Shown one piece after another: positions 18,169 to 27,461 of a stretch of DNA of 64,000 bases. The first letter of the stretch is position 1; each line of letters begins with the position of its first letter. The DNA is from Kitasatospora mediocidica KCTC 9733 (GTDB lineage Bacteria; Actinomycetota; Actinomycetes; Streptomycetales; Streptomycetaceae): positions 186,001 to 250,000 of the forward strand of contig NZ_JQLN01000005.1 of the NCBI RefSeq assembly GCF_000744225.1. The letters are read 5' to 3'. The notes beneath the pieces were generated by a model, which saw nothing but the letters and a program-made list of their open reading frames with translations, ran no database searches and had not been told where the DNA came from. Made by a program: the position numbers and the translations under genes.

Positions 18169-18765
18169 TCAGTTCGCCCGGTCGGCTGCGGCGGCCTCGG
18201 CCCCGGTGGCCTGGCCGTACCAGAGCGTGCCCTCGCCGTAACGGCGCGAGCGGAGTGCTTCGAAGCCCTCGGGCCAGTCGAACTCGCCGCCCCGGGTGCT
18301 GCGTTCCACGGTGACGAGTGCGTCGTCCGTGAGCCAGTCCCCAGAGCGGAGTGTGATCAGCATCTCGCACAGCTCCTGGTCCGTGACGGTGTACGGCGGG
18401 TCCAGGAAGACCACGTCGTACGGCTCCTCGGGCGCCCGGCCGGCCGCCACCCGCTCGGCGCGGTCCGCGCGGACCTCGGCCCCGGGCAGCGCCAGCGTCC
18501 TGACGTTCTCCCGGATCACCTTGGCCGCCGAGGCGTCCGCCTCCACCAGCAGGACGTGCGCGGCGCCGCGGGAGAGCGCCTCCAGGCCCACCGCGCCGGA
18601 GCCGCCGAAGAGATCGAGCATCCGGACCCCGTCGAGGGTGCCGCGCAGCGCCTGCAGCGTGGAGAACATCGCCTCGCGGGCCTTGTCGGAGGTCGGACGG
18701 GTGCTGCGGCCTGGCGGTACGGCCAGCCGACGGCCACCGGCCACCCCGGCGATCACGCGGGTCAT
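18169..18765 (-). CDS. rsmD: 16S rRNA (guanine(966)-N(2))-methyltransferase
   Basis: A 198-residue SAM-dependent methyltransferase that modifies G966 of 16S rRNA. It starts [19 protein letters not shown], then [15 protein letters not shown], the SAM-binding loop [20 protein letters not shown] and the catalytic DPPY in [12 protein letters not shown]. Length is normal. It is probably co-transcribed with coaD. The C-terminus has a short Ala-rich extension after LWYGQATG. Confidence 0.95.
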   Translation of the reverse strand: MTRVIAGVAGGRRLAVPPGRSTRPTSDKAREAMFSTLQALRGTLDGVRMLDLFGGSGAVGLEALSRGAAHVLLVEADASAAKVIRENVRTLALPGAEVRADRAERVAAGRAPEEPYDVVFLDPPYTVTDQELCEMLITLRSGDWLTDDALVTVERSTRGGEFDWPEGFEALRSRRYGEGTLWYGQATGAEAAAADRAN

Positions 18766-18811
18766 GACGATCCTGAACTGTCGGAGCTGTCTCTTCCGTG
18801 ACCACGCTATA

Positions 18812-18843
18812 CGCCCTCCTGTCCGAGACCGGACAGGAGGGCG
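18812..18843 (-). terminator. Terminator of the HTH-containing gene at 18869
   Basis: CGCCCTCCTGTCC (18812-18824) pairs perfectly with GGACAGGAGGGCG (18831-18843) over a six-base loop. It lies between the leftward gene at 18869 and rsmD and separates their transcripts. Confidence 0.8.
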
Positions 18844-18868
18844 GTGGGTCGCGGGGCGGCTGCCGGCG

Positions 18869-19378
18869 CTACTCCTGGGGCACCGCGCCCAGCAGGGCCG
18901 GCGAGGCGTAGCGCGACCAGGAGAGGCAGCCGTCGGGCGGGCAGTGCTCGGGCCGGCGCGGGTCGTGGCCCAGCTCGCGCAGCTTGGTACGGACGGAGTC
19001 GGGCGTGCGGCCGAACCGGGCGGCTATCCGGGCGATGGTCTCGTTGTCGTGGAAGCGCCGGACGAGCTCCTCCTCGTGCTGCGGCACCCAGGGGGCGCCG
19101 TGGCCCGGGTAGAGCTCGCGCAGCACGTCGCGGTCGGGGATCGGCTCGGAGACGTCGGCGACGATCGCCAGGGCGCGCAGCGCGCGGTTGAGCGCGATCC
19201 GCAGGCTGGCGACGTCCTCCACCGGGAGGCGGAGCCGGCCGGAGGCCAGCGGCTCGGCGGCCGACCCCTCGCGCCAGCCGGTCAGGGTGAGGGTGACCTC
19301 TCGGTCGTCGTCGCTGGCGAGTTCGATCCGGAAAACCTTGTCGCCGAGCGGGAGCTCGTTGAGATGACGGAATGCCAC
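18869..19378 (-). CDS. Conserved hypothetical protein with C-terminal HTH-like segment
   Basis: A 169-residue cytoplasmic protein that I do not recognise by name. The first half looks like a small beta-rich domain (AFRHLNELPLGDKVFRIELASDDDREVTLTLTGW). A helical part follows, ending in ELVRRFHDNETIARIAARFGRTPDSVRTKLRELG, which has the spacing of a sigma-70 region 4 or resolvase-type helix-turn-helix. A Cys-containing tail (EHCPPDGCLSW) closes it. The start is GTG at 19378. Its transcript has its own terminator, and an inverted repeat lies between it and recG. A DNA-binding role is inferred only from the HTH pattern. Confidence 0.65.
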   Translation of the reverse strand: MAFRHLNELPLGDKVFRIELASDDDREVTLTLTGWREGSAAEPLASGRLRLPVEDVASLRIALNRALRALAIVADVSEPIPDRDVLRELYPGHGAPWVPQHEEELVRRFHDNETIARIAARFGRTPDSVRTKLRELGHDPRRPEHCPPDGCLSWSRYASPALLGAVPQE

Positions 19379-19384
19379 GGCAGG

Positions 19385-19421
19385 ACCCCCAAGTGTCGTG
19401 TCAGGAACGCACCTTGGGGGT
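19385..19421 (-). terminator. Inverted repeat between recG and the HTH gene
   Basis: ACCCCCAAG (19385-19393) pairs with CTTGGGGGT (19413-19421). It can act as the recG terminator or lie in the 5' leader of the gene at 18869, whose start is only seven bases from it. The close spacing makes a regulatory leader possible. Confidence 0.5.
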
Positions 19422-19492
19422 GCGCCCTGAACACCTTCATTCTCTCGCGGGGTACTGACAATCCCGGGTGTCCGGCGGCCCGTCCGGGGCCG

Positions 19493-21709
19493 TCAGCCCT
19501 TCTCCAGGAACTCCGCCCGGTCCTCGTCCAACAGGCTCTCCAGCGCGGTACGCAGATCCGGATGGTCGGCCAGCTCCGGGTCGACGGCGACCAGCCGGCC
19601 CGCCTCCTCACGGGCGGTGGCGATCACGTCCTCGTCCTGGAGGACCGAGAGCACCTTGAGCGAGGACTTCACGCCGGACTGCGCCTGGCCCAGCACATCG
19701 CCCTCGCGGCGCTGCTCCAGGTCGATCCGGGAGAGTTCGAAGCCGTCCAGGGTGCCGGCCACCGCGTCCAGCCGGGCCCGCGCCGAGCTGCCGGCCGGCA
19801 TCTCGCTGACCAGCAGGCAGAGCCCGGGCGCGCTGCCGCGCCCGACCCGGCCGCGCAGCTGGTGCAGTTGGGAGACGCCGAAACGGTCCGCGTCCATGAT
19901 CACCATCGCGGTGGCGTTCGGCACGTTCACCCCGACCTCGATCACCGTGGTCGCCACCAGGACGTCGACCTGGCCGGCCGTGAAGCGGCGCATCACGTCG
20001 TCCTTGGCCTCCGGGGTGAGCCGGCCGTGCAGGATCTCCACCCGCAGTCCGGCCAGCGGGCCCTTGGCCAGCATCTCGGCGGTGGCCACCACGGCCAGCG
20101 GCGGGCGGCGTTCGTCGCTGCCCGCGCCGAGGTCCTCGGTGTCGTCCGGGGCGGTCTTGCGCTTCTTCTTCGGGTCGTCCGGCTCGTCGCCGATCCGCGG
20201 GCAGACCACGTACGCCTGGTGGCCCTTGCCGACCTCCTCGCGGATCCGCTCCCAGGCCCGGGCGAGGAAGTTGGGCTTCTCCAGCGAGGGCACCACATGG
20301 CTGGAGATCGGTGAGCGGCCGGCCGGCAGCTGGTCCAGGACCGAGGTCTCCAGATCACCGAAGACCGTCATCGCCACCGTGCGCGGGATCGGCGTGGCGG
20401 TCATCACCAGCAGGTGCGGGGGCTTCTCGCCCTTGGCGCGCAGCGCGTCGCGCTGCTCGACGCCGAACCGGTGCTGCTCGTCGACGACGACCAGGCCGAG
20501 GTCCTGGAACTGGACCTTGTCCTGGATCAGCGCGTGCGTGCCGATCGCGATCCCGGCGTCCCCGCAGGCCATGTCCAGCAGCACCTGGCGACGGGCCGGC
20601 ACGCCCATCGAGCCGGTCAGCAGCACCACCTTGGTGCCGAGCTCCGAGCCCCCGAGCATCCCGCCCTCGGCCAGTTCCCCCATCATCTCGACGATCGAGC
20701 GGTGGTGCTGCTGGGCGAGCACCTCGGTCGGCGCCAGCAGCACCGCCTGGCCGCCGGCGTCCACCACGGTGAGCATCGCGCGCAGGGCGACCATCGTCTT
20801 GCCGCTGCCGACCTCGCCCTGCAGGAGCCGGTGCATCGGGTGCTCGGTCGCCAGGTCGGTGAAGATCTCGGCCGAGACGCATCGCTGGCCCTGGGTCAGG
20901 GTGAACGGCAGCTTGGCGTCGAAGGCGTCCAGCAGGCCGCCGGAACGGGCCGGCCGGGCCACCGCGGGCAACGCCGAGTCGGCGGCCCGGCGCTGCGCGA
21001 GGGCGACCTGCAGGACGAACGCCTCGTCCCAGCGCAGCCGGTTCTGCGCGCGCTCGCGGTCGGCGTGGGTGCGCGGGCGGTGGATCGACTCCAGCGCCTC
21101 GGGCAGCGCGATCAGCGCGTGCTCGGCCCGCAGTTCGGCCGGCAGCGGCTCGCCGACGCCCTCCCAGCCGGTGGCGGTGAGACTGTCCAGCGCCATGTCC
21201 ACGCACTGGGACAGCTTCCAGCTGGGGAACTGAGCGCTGGCCGGGTAGACCGGGATGAGCCGGCCGGCGAACTTCTCGGCCACCGAGGAGTCCGCGTCGG
21301 CGTCCAGCAGCTGGTAGTCGGGCGCGGCCAGTTGCCGGGTCCGGTTGAAGACGCCGACCTTGCCCGCGAACAGGCCCTGCGAGCCGGGCCGCAGCTCCTT
21401 CTGCCGCCAGCCCTGGTTGAAGAAGACCAGCGTGAGCTTGCCCCGGCCGTCGGTGACCACCACCTCCAGCCGGTCGCCGCGACGCTGCTTGAACGGGATC
21501 AGGGTGACCTTCTCGATCCGCGCGAGCACCGTCACGTGCTCGTCCACGTCGAGGTCGTCCAGGCTGGTCAACTCACCGCGTTCGGCGTACCGGCGCGGGT
21601 AGTGGTGCAGCAGGTCGCCGACCGTGCGCAGCTTGAGGCTGTCGGCGAGCACCTTCGCGGTGCGGTCGCCGACGAGCTTGGTCAGGGGTTCGTCCAGTGC
21701 GGCCATCAC
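19493..21709 (-). CDS. recG: ATP-dependent DNA helicase RecG
   Basis: This 738-residue branch-migration helicase remodels stalled forks and Holliday junctions. An OB-fold wedge domain lies in the first third (VTVLARIEKVTLIPFKQRRGDRLEVVV). Helicase domain 1 has LLQGEVGSGKTMVALRAML (Walker A), LAPTEVLAQQHH and VVDEQHRFGVEQR (DEQH box). Domain 2 has ATPIPRTVAMTVFGDLE, VEILHGRLTPEAKDDVM, VLVATTVIEVGVNVPNAT and HQLRGRVGRG. An insert (KKKRKTAPDDTEDLGAGSDERR) sits where streptomycete RecG is often longer. Start GTG at 21709 or ATG at 21706. It follows the DAK-domain gene by 34 bases. Confidence 0.97.
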   Translation of the reverse strand: MMAALDEPLTKLVGDRTAKVLADSLKLRTVGDLLHHYPRRYAERGELTSLDDLDVDEHVTVLARIEKVTLIPFKQRRGDRLEVVVTDGRGKLTLVFFNQGWRQKELRPGSQGLFAGKVGVFNRTRQLAAPDYQLLDADADSSVAEKFAGRLIPVYPASAQFPSWKLSQCVDMALDSLTATGWEGVGEPLPAELRAEHALIALPEALESIHRPRTHADRERAQNRLRWDEAFVLQVALAQRRAADSALPAVARPARSGGLLDAFDAKLPFTLTQGQRCVSAEIFTDLATEHPMHRLLQGEVGSGKTMVALRAMLTVVDAGGQAVLLAPTEVLAQQHHRSIVEMMGELAEGGMLGGSELGTKVVLLTGSMGVPARRQVLLDMACGDAGIAIGTHALIQDKVQFQDLGLVVVDEQHRFGVEQRDALRAKGEKPPHLLVMTATPIPRTVAMTVFGDLETSVLDQLPAGRSPISSHVVPSLEKPNFLARAWERIREEVGKGHQAYVVCPRIGDEPDDPKKKRKTAPDDTEDLGAGSDERRPPLAVVATAEMLAKGPLAGLRVEILHGRLTPEAKDDVMRRFTAGQVDVLVATTVIEVGVNVPNATAMVIMDADRFGVSQLHQLRGRVGRGSAPGLCLLVSEMPAGSSARARLDAVAGTLDGFELSRIDLEQRREGDVLGQAQSGVKSSLKVLSVLQDEDVIATAREEAGRLVAVDPELADHPDLRTALESLLDEDRAEFLEKG

Positions 21710-21743
21710 GCCCTATTGGACACCACCGCTGCGACAGCGGCCC

Positions 21744-23372
21744 TCACTCCACCCCGATGAGCAGCGGCGCGCTCTGCTGTCCGCCCGCGAAGACCACGGT
21801 GTCCACCTCGGGGCGCTGCCTGCGCGCGTGCGCCACCAACTGGTCGGCCAGGCCGGACGGGACGCCCTCGCCGAGCACCAGGGTGACCAGTTCGCCGCCG
21901 GCCGCGAGCATCCGGGAGAGCACCTCGGCGCCGGTGGCGGCGATCTCCGGGCCGATCACCGCCACGTCCCCGTCGATCAGGCCGAGCACGTCACCGGCCT
22001 GGCAGACCCCGGCCATCGTCCAGGACTCCCCCTCGGCGACGGCCAGTTCGGCGTACCGGGTGGCCCCGGCGGCCGAGGTCATGGCGACCACGTCCTCGTC
22101 GAAGCGGCGGCCCGCCTCGTGGACGGCGAGCGCGGCCAGGCCCTGCACCGGGGAGCGGGTGGGCAGCACCGCGACCCGCACGCCCTCCTCGCGCAGCTGG
22201 TCGGCGGCGGCGCCGGCGGTGGCCCGCAGTTCGGGGTCGTTGAGCAGCACGATCACCTCACCGGCCGCGCAGGCCCGGACCGCCTGCGCCAGCTCGGCGC
22301 TGGACGGCGGCGCGTCCGGGTCGGCCCGCAGCACGGCGGCGCCGGCCAGCGTGCAGAGCTGCGCCAGTCCCTCGCCGCCGACCACGCTGAGCACCGCGCG
22401 GGCGGCCGGGCCGGGAGCTCCGCCGGCCCCGGCGCGGGCGGCGGCCTCGGCGAAGTGGGTGACCCGGATCCGGTACGGCCGGCCGGCCTCGACCCCGGCC
22501 TCCACCGCCGCGCCCGCGTCGTCCACGTGCACGTGCACGCTCCACAGCCCGTCGCCGCCGCCGACCACCAGCGAGTCGCCCAGCGCCGCCAGCCGCTCGC
22601 GCAGCACGGGCAGCGCCGCGTCGGGGGCGTCCAGCAGGTAGATCACCTCGAACGCGGGATGGCCGGGCCCGGGCGGCCGGAGATGCCCCTCGCAGCCCGG
22701 CAGCACCGCGCCCAGATCCTCGCCGAGCGCGACCGGGCCCATCGGCTGCTGCCCGGTCACCGCGTCCGCGAGCGCGCCGAGGACCGCGACCAGACCGCGC
22801 CCGCCGGCGTCCACCACACCCGCCCTGGCCAGCACGTCCAGCTGGGAGGGGGTGCGCAGCAGGGCCTGGCGGGCCTCCTGGTGCGCGGCGCCGGCGATCT
22901 CCGCGAGGCCGCCGCCGTCCCGCTCGGCCCGCTCGGCGCTCTCGGCCGCGCAGGCGGCCACCGTCAGCAGGGTGCCCTCCACCGGCTCGGCGACCGCCTG
23001 GTAGGCCGCCTCGCAACCCCGGCGCAGCGCCGCGCTGAGCGCCTGCGGGCCGCCGCCGCGCTGCGCCAGCACCTCGGCCGTCCCGCGCAGCAGCTGGGCC
23101 AGGATCACCCCGGAGTTCCCGCGGGCCCCGATCAGCGCGCCCTTGGCCATCGCCCTGACCGTGGCGTCCAGACCCGGTTCGGCGCCGTCCTCGAAGCACT
23201 GCTCGACGGCGGCGGTGGCGGACTCGGCGGTCAGGTAGAGGTTGGTCCCGGTGTCCCCGTCCGGCACGGGGTAGACGTTGAGCGCGTCGATCTCCTCACG
23301 GGCCTGGCCGAGCGCGGACAGCGCGAGCCGGCACCAGGTGCGGACGGCGAGGGCGTCGAGCGTGTCCTGCAC
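21744..23372 (-). CDS. DAK2/DegV-associated domain protein (FakA-like kinase component)
   Basis: A 542-residue cytoplasmic protein. The N-terminal DhaL/DAK2 domain has NVYPVPDGDTGTNLYLT, where the Asp residues bind Mg-ATP, and AKGALIGARGNSGVILAQLLRG. The remainder matches the FakA/YloV type with its middle and C-terminal domains. In Gram-positives FakA phosphorylates fatty acids carried by FakB. I see no fakB here, so the substrate is inferred only by family. Actinomycetes regularly place this gene next to recG. The start is GTG at 23372. It is divergent from rpmB across a gap of about 300 bases. Confidence 0.88.
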   Translation of the reverse strand: MQDTLDALAVRTWCRLALSALGQAREEIDALNVYPVPDGDTGTNLYLTAESATAAVEQCFEDGAEPGLDATVRAMAKGALIGARGNSGVILAQLLRGTAEVLAQRGGGPQALSAALRRGCEAAYQAVAEPVEGTLLTVAACAAESAERAERDGGGLAEIAGAAHQEARQALLRTPSQLDVLARAGVVDAGGRGLVAVLGALADAVTGQQPMGPVALGEDLGAVLPGCEGHLRPPGPGHPAFEVIYLLDAPDAALPVLRERLAALGDSLVVGGGDGLWSVHVHVDDAGAAVEAGVEAGRPYRIRVTHFAEAAARAGAGGAPGPAARAVLSVVGGEGLAQLCTLAGAAVLRADPDAPPSSAELAQAVRACAAGEVIVLLNDPELRATAGAAADQLREEGVRVAVLPTRSPVQGLAALAVHEAGRRFDEDVVAMTSAAGATRYAELAVAEGESWTMAGVCQAGDVLGLIDGDVAVIGPEIAATGAEVLSRMLAAGGELVTLVLGEGVPSGLADQLVAHARRQRPEVDTVVFAGGQQSAPLLIGVE

Positions 23373-23674
23373 CGGGTCTCCTCCAGGTGAACGCGACGGG
23401 AACGTGGGGCGAGACCGGGAAGACCGGGCCCCGGTGCCCTTCGGCAGGTTATCCGGGCGGTGGCGGGATCAGCGCTGGCAGGAGGCCTGGCGGGGGCAAC
23501 GGCCCGGCCGCTCGTGGTAATTTCGTTGAACGGGAGTAGCCGTTGTATGCTGCTCCGGTTGCCTGGAACAGTCCAGGCTCACCCCTTGAGTCGATCCGGG
23601 TCACGCGAGTGCTCCGGGACGGATCAGCCGGGGTTTTCGAACGTAAATGATTCTGAAGTCTTGGAGTGACTCCT
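23373..23674. other. Divergent region upstream of rpmB
   Basis: About 300 bases between the DAK-domain gene and rpmB. It holds a candidate rpmB promoter, then a small hairpin CCTGGA-ACAG-TCCAGG at 23562-23577 in the presumed rpmB leader, and the ribosome-binding site GGAG at 23663-23666. No further gene is seen. Confidence 0.55.
23526..23551 (+). promoter_or_regulatory. Candidate rpmB promoter
   Basis: TATGCT at 23546-23551, preceded by TG, fits a -10 element. TTGAAC at 23526-23531 is the nearest -35-like hexamer but leaves only 14 bases, so the -35 may be the overlapping TTTCGT just upstream. Tentative. Confidence 0.35.
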
Positions 23675-23860
23675 GTGGCTGCCAACTGCGACGTCTGCGG
23701 CAAGGGGCCGGGCTTCGGCAACAGCATCTCCCACTCGCACCGCCGTACCCCTCGTCGTTGGAACCCCAACATCCAGAGGGTGCGCGCTGTGATTGGGCGT
23801 ACGCCGAAGCGGCTCAACGTCTGCACCTCGTGCATCAAGGCCGGTAAGGTCTCGCGCTGA
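23675..23860 (+). CDS. rpmB: 50S ribosomal protein L28
   Basis: A 61-residue ribosomal protein reading from GTG as [20 protein letters not shown] and ending CIKAGKVSR. The two Cys pairs (CDVC and CTSC) mark the zinc-binding form. GTG at 23675 is chosen over an upstream in-frame ATG because GGAG lies eight bases before it and this N-terminus is the usual one. It is a monocistronic unit with a terminator and a second strong palindrome downstream. Confidence 0.96.
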   Translation: MAANCDVCGKGPGFGNSISHSHRRTPRRWNPNIQRVRAVIGRTPKRLNVCTSCIKAGKVSR

Positions 23861-23889
23861 CGCGCAGACCGGTAAGCCGGTCCTCCAGT

Positions 23890-23925
23890 AAGCCGATTCA
23901 TCCTCGGATGGGTCGGCTTTCTGTT
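23890..23925 (+). terminator. rpmB terminator
   Basis: AAGCCGA (23890-23896) pairs with TCGGCTT (23913-23919), followed by TCTGTTT. A typical intrinsic terminator. Confidence 0.8.
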
Positions 23926-23939
23926 TGGTCTTCATACCA

Positions 23940-23979
23940 CTCTGTAGGGCCCGGCACACCTGTGCCGGGCCCTACAGAG
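23940..23979. terminator. Perfect 40-base palindrome between rpmB and thiD
   Basis: Two perfect 19-base arms (23940-23958 and 23961-23979) flank a two-base centre. It lies just after the stop of leftward thiD and downstream of rightward rpmB, so it can block read-through in both directions. Confidence 0.85.
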
Positions 23980-23990
23980 GTTTCCGGGCC

Positions 23991-24833
23991 TCAGTGCTTG
24001 CGCTGCCGCCAGCCGTGGTCGACCGGGCCGATGCCCTCGCCGAGCGCGAAGCCGGCCCGGATCGCCCCGGTGACGTACTCCTTGGCGGCCGCCACCGCGG
24101 ACGGCACGTCCTGGCCCTTGGCCAGCTCGGAGGCGATCGCGCTGGCCAGCGTGCAGCCGGTGCCGTGGGTGTGCCGGTTGTCGTAGCGCGGCGAACGGAA
24201 CCAGTGCTCGCCGCCGTCCGCGCCGACCAGCAGGTCGGCGGCCTCGCCCTCCAGGTGGCCGCCCTTGACCAGCACCCAGCGCGGGCCGAGCGCCAGCAGC
24301 GCCTCGGCCGCCGGGCGCATCTCGCGCTCCTCGACGACGGTGATGCCGGTGAGCTGCGCCACCTCGTGCAGGTTGGGGGTGGCCAGCGTGGCGACCGGCA
24401 ACAGGCGCTCGCGGACGGTGGCGACCGCCTCGGCGGCGAGCAGCGCGTCGCCGTGCTTGGAGACCCCGACCGGGTCCACCACCACCGGCGCGTCGACGCC
24501 CGCGAGCAGCTCGGAGACCGTCTCGACCAGCTCGATCGAGGCCAGCATGCCGGTCTTCACGGCCTGCACACCGATGTCGTCCACCACGCTGCGGAACTGG
24601 GCCCGGACGGCCTGCGCCGGCAGCTCCCAGTAGCCCTGCACGCCCAGCGAGTTCTGCGCGGTGACGGCGGTGATCACGCTCATCCCGTGCACGCCCAGCG
24701 CCAGCATGGTCTTGAGGTCGGCCTGGATGCCGGCCCCGCCCCCGGAGTCCGAACCGGCCACGGTGAGGACGCGAGGCGGCGCGGTGGAGCCGGCGACGGC
24801 GAGGACCCCCGGAGGGGTTGTTGCAGCAGACAT
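23991..24833 (-). CDS. thiD: Hydroxymethylpyrimidine kinase/phosphomethylpyrimidine kinase
   Basis: A 280-residue enzyme that phosphorylates HMP and then HMP-phosphate for thiamine synthesis. The ribokinase-like fold shows [19 protein letters not shown] near the N-terminus. The middle has [14 protein letters not shown], and the C-terminal anion hole [15 protein letters not shown] carries the catalytic Cys-region loop. The N-terminus carries a second, imperfect copy of the first motif ([22 protein letters not shown]), so the true start may lie inside. I use ATG at 24833. It is followed by a perfect palindrome and lies 24 bases downstream of pfkA. Confidence 0.94.
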   Translation of the reverse strand: MSAATTPPGVLAVAGSTAPPRVLTVAGSDSGGGAGIQADLKTMLALGVHGMSVITAVTAQNSLGVQGYWELPAQAVRAQFRSVVDDIGVQAVKTGMLASIELVETVSELLAGVDAPVVVDPVGVSKHGDALLAAEAVATVRERLLPVATLATPNLHEVAQLTGITVVEEREMRPAAEALLALGPRWVLVKGGHLEGEAADLLVGADGGEHWFRSPRYDNRHTHGTGCTLASAIASELAKGQDVPSAVAAAKEYVTGAIRAGFALGEGIGPVDHGWRQRKH

Positions 24834-24857
24834 GGCGCCCAACCTACCGGGCGCCGC

Positions 24858-25883
24858 TCAGAGGACGGCTTCCGATTCCGCCCACTGGTCCTGCGGCACG
24901 GTCTTCAGCCGGTGGACCGCGTCGGCGACCGGCAGCAGCTCGATCTCGGTGCCGCGCAGCGCGGTGAAGTGCCCGAAGGCGCCCTTGTGGACGGCTTCCA
25001 CGGCGTGCCAGCCGAACCGGGTGGCGAGCACCCGGTCGCGGGCCGTGGGCGTGCCGCCGCGCTGGGTGTGCCCGAGGATGACCGGCTTGGCCTCCTTGCC
25101 GAGCAGGTCCTCCAGTTCGTGCGCGAGCCGGGTGCCGATCCCGCCGAAGGTCTGGTGGCCGTACTGGTCGACCGTGCCGTGGTCGAAGCGCAGCGTGCCG
25201 GGGGCGGGCTTGGCGCCCTCGGCGACCGCGATGATGGCGAACTTCTTGCCGCGCTCGAAGCGTTCCTCGATCATCCGGGCGACCGCCTCGATGTCGAAGG
25301 GCTTCTCGGGGATCAGGATGCCGTGCGCGCCGGCCGCCATGCCCGCGGTGAGAGTGATCCAGCCGGTGTGCCGACCCATCAACTCGACCACCATGACCCG
25401 CTGGTGCGACTCCGCGGTGGTCTTCAGCCGGTCGATCGCCTCGGTGGCCACGTGCACGGCGGTGTCGAAGCCGAAGGTGACGTCGGTCGACTCGATGTCG
25501 TTGTCGATCGTCTTGGGCACGCCGACCACCGGCAGCCCGGCGTCGCTGAACATCTTGGCGGCGGTCAGCGTGCCCTCCCCGCCGATCGCGATCAGCGCGT
25601 CGATGCCGAGATTGCCGGCCAGCGTACGGGCGTTCTCCACCGCCCACGCGATCCGCTCGCGCTGCACCCGCGCCGAGCCGAGGATGGTGCCGCCCATGGT
25701 GAGCAGACCGGTGACGTCGTCGTGGCCGATGATCCGGGCCCGACCCTCGATCAGGCCCTGGAAGCCGTCCTCGATGCCGAGGATCTCGTCACCGTGCACG
25801 TCCAGGCCCCGGTGGACCACCGAACGGATCACCGCGTTGAGCCCGGGGCAGTCGCCACCACTGGTCAGGACACCGATTCGCAT
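24858..25883 (-). CDS. pfkA: ATP-dependent 6-phosphofructokinase
   Basis: This 341-residue glycolytic enzyme makes fructose 1,6-bisphosphate. It starts [26 protein letters not shown] near residue 100 has Gly where pyrophosphate-dependent enzymes usually have Asp, which favours ATP as phosphate donor. PKTIDNDI carries the Lys common in the actinobacterial group and the catalytic Asp. VMGRHTGW-type [21 protein letters not shown] and [14 protein letters not shown] bind fructose 6-phosphate. Streptomycetes have several pfk paralogues, and which one this is cannot be told. It sits between thiD and thiL in the same direction, possibly one transcript, which is not a metabolic grouping. Confidence 0.95.
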   Translation of the reverse strand: MRIGVLTSGGDCPGLNAVIRSVVHRGLDVHGDEILGIEDGFQGLIEGRARIIGHDDVTGLLTMGGTILGSARVQRERIAWAVENARTLAGNLGIDALIAIGGEGTLTAAKMFSDAGLPVVGVPKTIDNDIESTDVTFGFDTAVHVATEAIDRLKTTAESHQRVMVVELMGRHTGWITLTAGMAAGAHGILIPEKPFDIEAVARMIEERFERGKKFAIIAVAEGAKPAPGTLRFDHGTVDQYGHQTFGGIGTRLAHELEDLLGKEAKPVILGHTQRGGTPTARDRVLATRFGWHAVEAVHKGAFGHFTALRGTEIELLPVADAVHRLKTVPQDQWAESEAVL

Positions 25884-25966
25884 ACGGCTGTGCTCTCCCG
25901 CTCTGTGGTCAATCCGGACAGAACTGACATTCAGCGCAAGCCTAGCGTCCGTGGGTCCTGGTTCGA

Positions 25967-26932
25967 CTACTGAGCGAAGTGGTCCCAGCCCGCGGTCCGT
26001 TCCCAGGGGGCGCCGTCGACGGTGACCCGGCCCTTGCGGCCGGGCCTGGCCGGAGCCGTCACCTCGCCCACCACGCGCCAGCGGGCCGGCAGCTGCACGC
26101 CGGCCGGGAAGGTCGCCACGATGGCGTGGTCCTCGCCGCCGGAGAGCACCCAGACCAGCGGGTCGACGCCGACCGCCTGGCCGATGTCGGCCATCTGCGC
26201 GGGCACGTCGAAGTCCGCGGCCTTCAGGTCGATGTCCACGGCGCTGGCGGCGGCGACGTGCCCGAGGTCGGCGACCAGGCCGTCGCTGACGTCGATCATC
26301 GAGGTCGCGCCGAGGTCGGCCGCCGCCGGGCCCGCGTGGTACGGCGGTTCCGGGCGGCGGTGCGCCTCGACGAAGGCGCGCGGCGAGCGGAATCCGCGCG
26401 AGAGCACCGTCAGGCCGGCCGCGGACCAGCCGAGCCAGCCGGTCACCGCGACCACGTCGCCGGTCCTGGCACCCGAACGCACCACCGGCGCACGGCCCTG
26501 CAGGTCGCCCAGCGCGGTGATCGCCAGCGTGATGGTGTCGCCGCGGACCACGTCCCCGCCGACGACCGCGGCACCGGCCACCTGGCACTCGTCACGCAGA
26601 CCGTCCATCATCTCGGTGGCCCAGGTGGTGGGCAGGTCGGCGGGGGCTACCAGGCCCAGCAGTATCGCGGTGGGCACCGCGCCCATCGCGGCGATGTCGG
26701 CGAGGTTCTGCGCGGCCGACTTGCGGCCCACGTCGTAGGCGGTGGACCAGTCGCGGCGGAAGTGCCGGCCCTCGATCAGCACGTCGGTGGTGGCGACCAC
26801 CCGGCCGTCGGGGGCGCGGACCACGGCGGCGTCGTCGCCGGGACCGAGTTCCACCGCCGGAGTGAGCGGCAGCCGGGCGGTGAGTTCCCTGATCAGCCCG
26901 AACTCGCCGAGCTCGCCCACGGTCCCCTGCAT
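25967..26932 (-). CDS. thiL: Thiamine-monophosphate kinase
   Basis: A 321-residue enzyme that converts thiamine phosphate to thiamine diphosphate. The N-terminus has [32 protein letters not shown], where Asp residues bind Mg-ATP, then [27 protein letters not shown] and [16 protein letters not shown] follow, and near the C-terminus [15 protein letters not shown]. Length is normal. ATG at 26932 reads [14 protein letters not shown]. It lies 83 bases upstream of pfkA in the same direction. The divergent Lrp-like gene starts 226 bases away. Confidence 0.96.
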   Translation of the reverse strand: MQGTVGELGEFGLIRELTARLPLTPAVELGPGDDAAVVRAPDGRVVATTDVLIEGRHFRRDWSTAYDVGRKSAAQNLADIAAMGAVPTAILLGLVAPADLPTTWATEMMDGLRDECQVAGAAVVGGDVVRGDTITLAITALGDLQGRAPVVRSGARTGDVVAVTGWLGWSAAGLTVLSRGFRSPRAFVEAHRRPEPPYHAGPAAADLGATSMIDVSDGLVADLGHVAAASAVDIDLKAADFDVPAQMADIGQAVGVDPLVWVLSGGEDHAIVATFPAGVQLPARWRVVGEVTAPARPGRKGRVTVDGAPWERTAGWDHFAQ

Positions 26933-27158
26933 GTGCCGTCCTCTCCTGCATCCTCGCGCGGTCGTGCGGAGGCACGGCGCGCTCCCCGCGCGAAGCGTAC
27001 GCCCCTGGAGTACCCCGAGGTCTCCCCTCCCGGGCCTGCCGCGCGGTAGCGTGGTGATCCAGCTCCCTGCGGCGTGCCCGCCCCCACCCCATCCCACCGT
27101 GCGGACCGCCTGCGGAGCCTGTCGTGAACCAGCACCCCCAGCCGCCGGGAGGTTCTCC

Positions 27159-27392
27159 GTGGTACAGGCATACATCCTGATCCAGACCGAAGTGGGCAAG
27201 GCCACCGCCGTGGCCCAGTCCATCGCCAAGATCGCCGGCGTTCTGCAGGCCGAGGACGTCACCGGTCCCTACGACGTCATCGTCCGCGCCGAGGCGGAGA
27301 CCGTCGACGACCTGGGCCGTCTGGTCGTCGCCCAGATCCAGCAGGTCGAGGGGATCACCCGGACCCTGACCTGTCCGGTGGTGCACCTGTAA
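27159..27392 (+). CDS. Stand-alone Lrp/AsnC ligand-binding (RAM) domain protein
   Basis: A 77-residue protein, MVQAYILIQTEVGKATAVAQ through ITRTLTCPVVHL. This is the RAM ligand-binding domain of Lrp/AsnC regulators without the helix-turn-helix. Such proteins form ring-like oligomers and bind amino acids; what they do is unclear. GTG at 27159 has GGGAGG six bases upstream. Streptomycetes conserve this gene between thiL and ddl. A strong terminator follows, shared with convergent ddl. Confidence 0.9.
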   Translation: MVQAYILIQTEVGKATAVAQSIAKIAGVLQAEDVTGPYDVIVRAEAETVDDLGRLVVAQIQQVEGITRTLTCPVVHL

Positions 27393-27419
27393 CAGCGGGC
27401 GCACCCGGCGGCGACGCCA

Positions 27420-27451
27420 GGCGGCCCCGGCGCACCAGCGCCGGGGCCGCC
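27420..27451. terminator. Bidirectional terminator between the Lrp-like gene and ddl
   Basis: GGCGGCCCCGGCGC (27420-27433) pairs perfectly with GCGCCGGGGCCGCC (27438-27451) across an ACCA loop, between two convergent stop codons. Confidence 0.85.
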
Positions 27452-27461
27452 GTGCGTGCGG

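Noticed and set aside
24858..25883. Pyrophosphate-dependent phosphofructokinase
   Set aside because: The GGEGT motif has Gly rather than the Asp that marks PPi-dependent enzymes, so ATP dependence is the better call.
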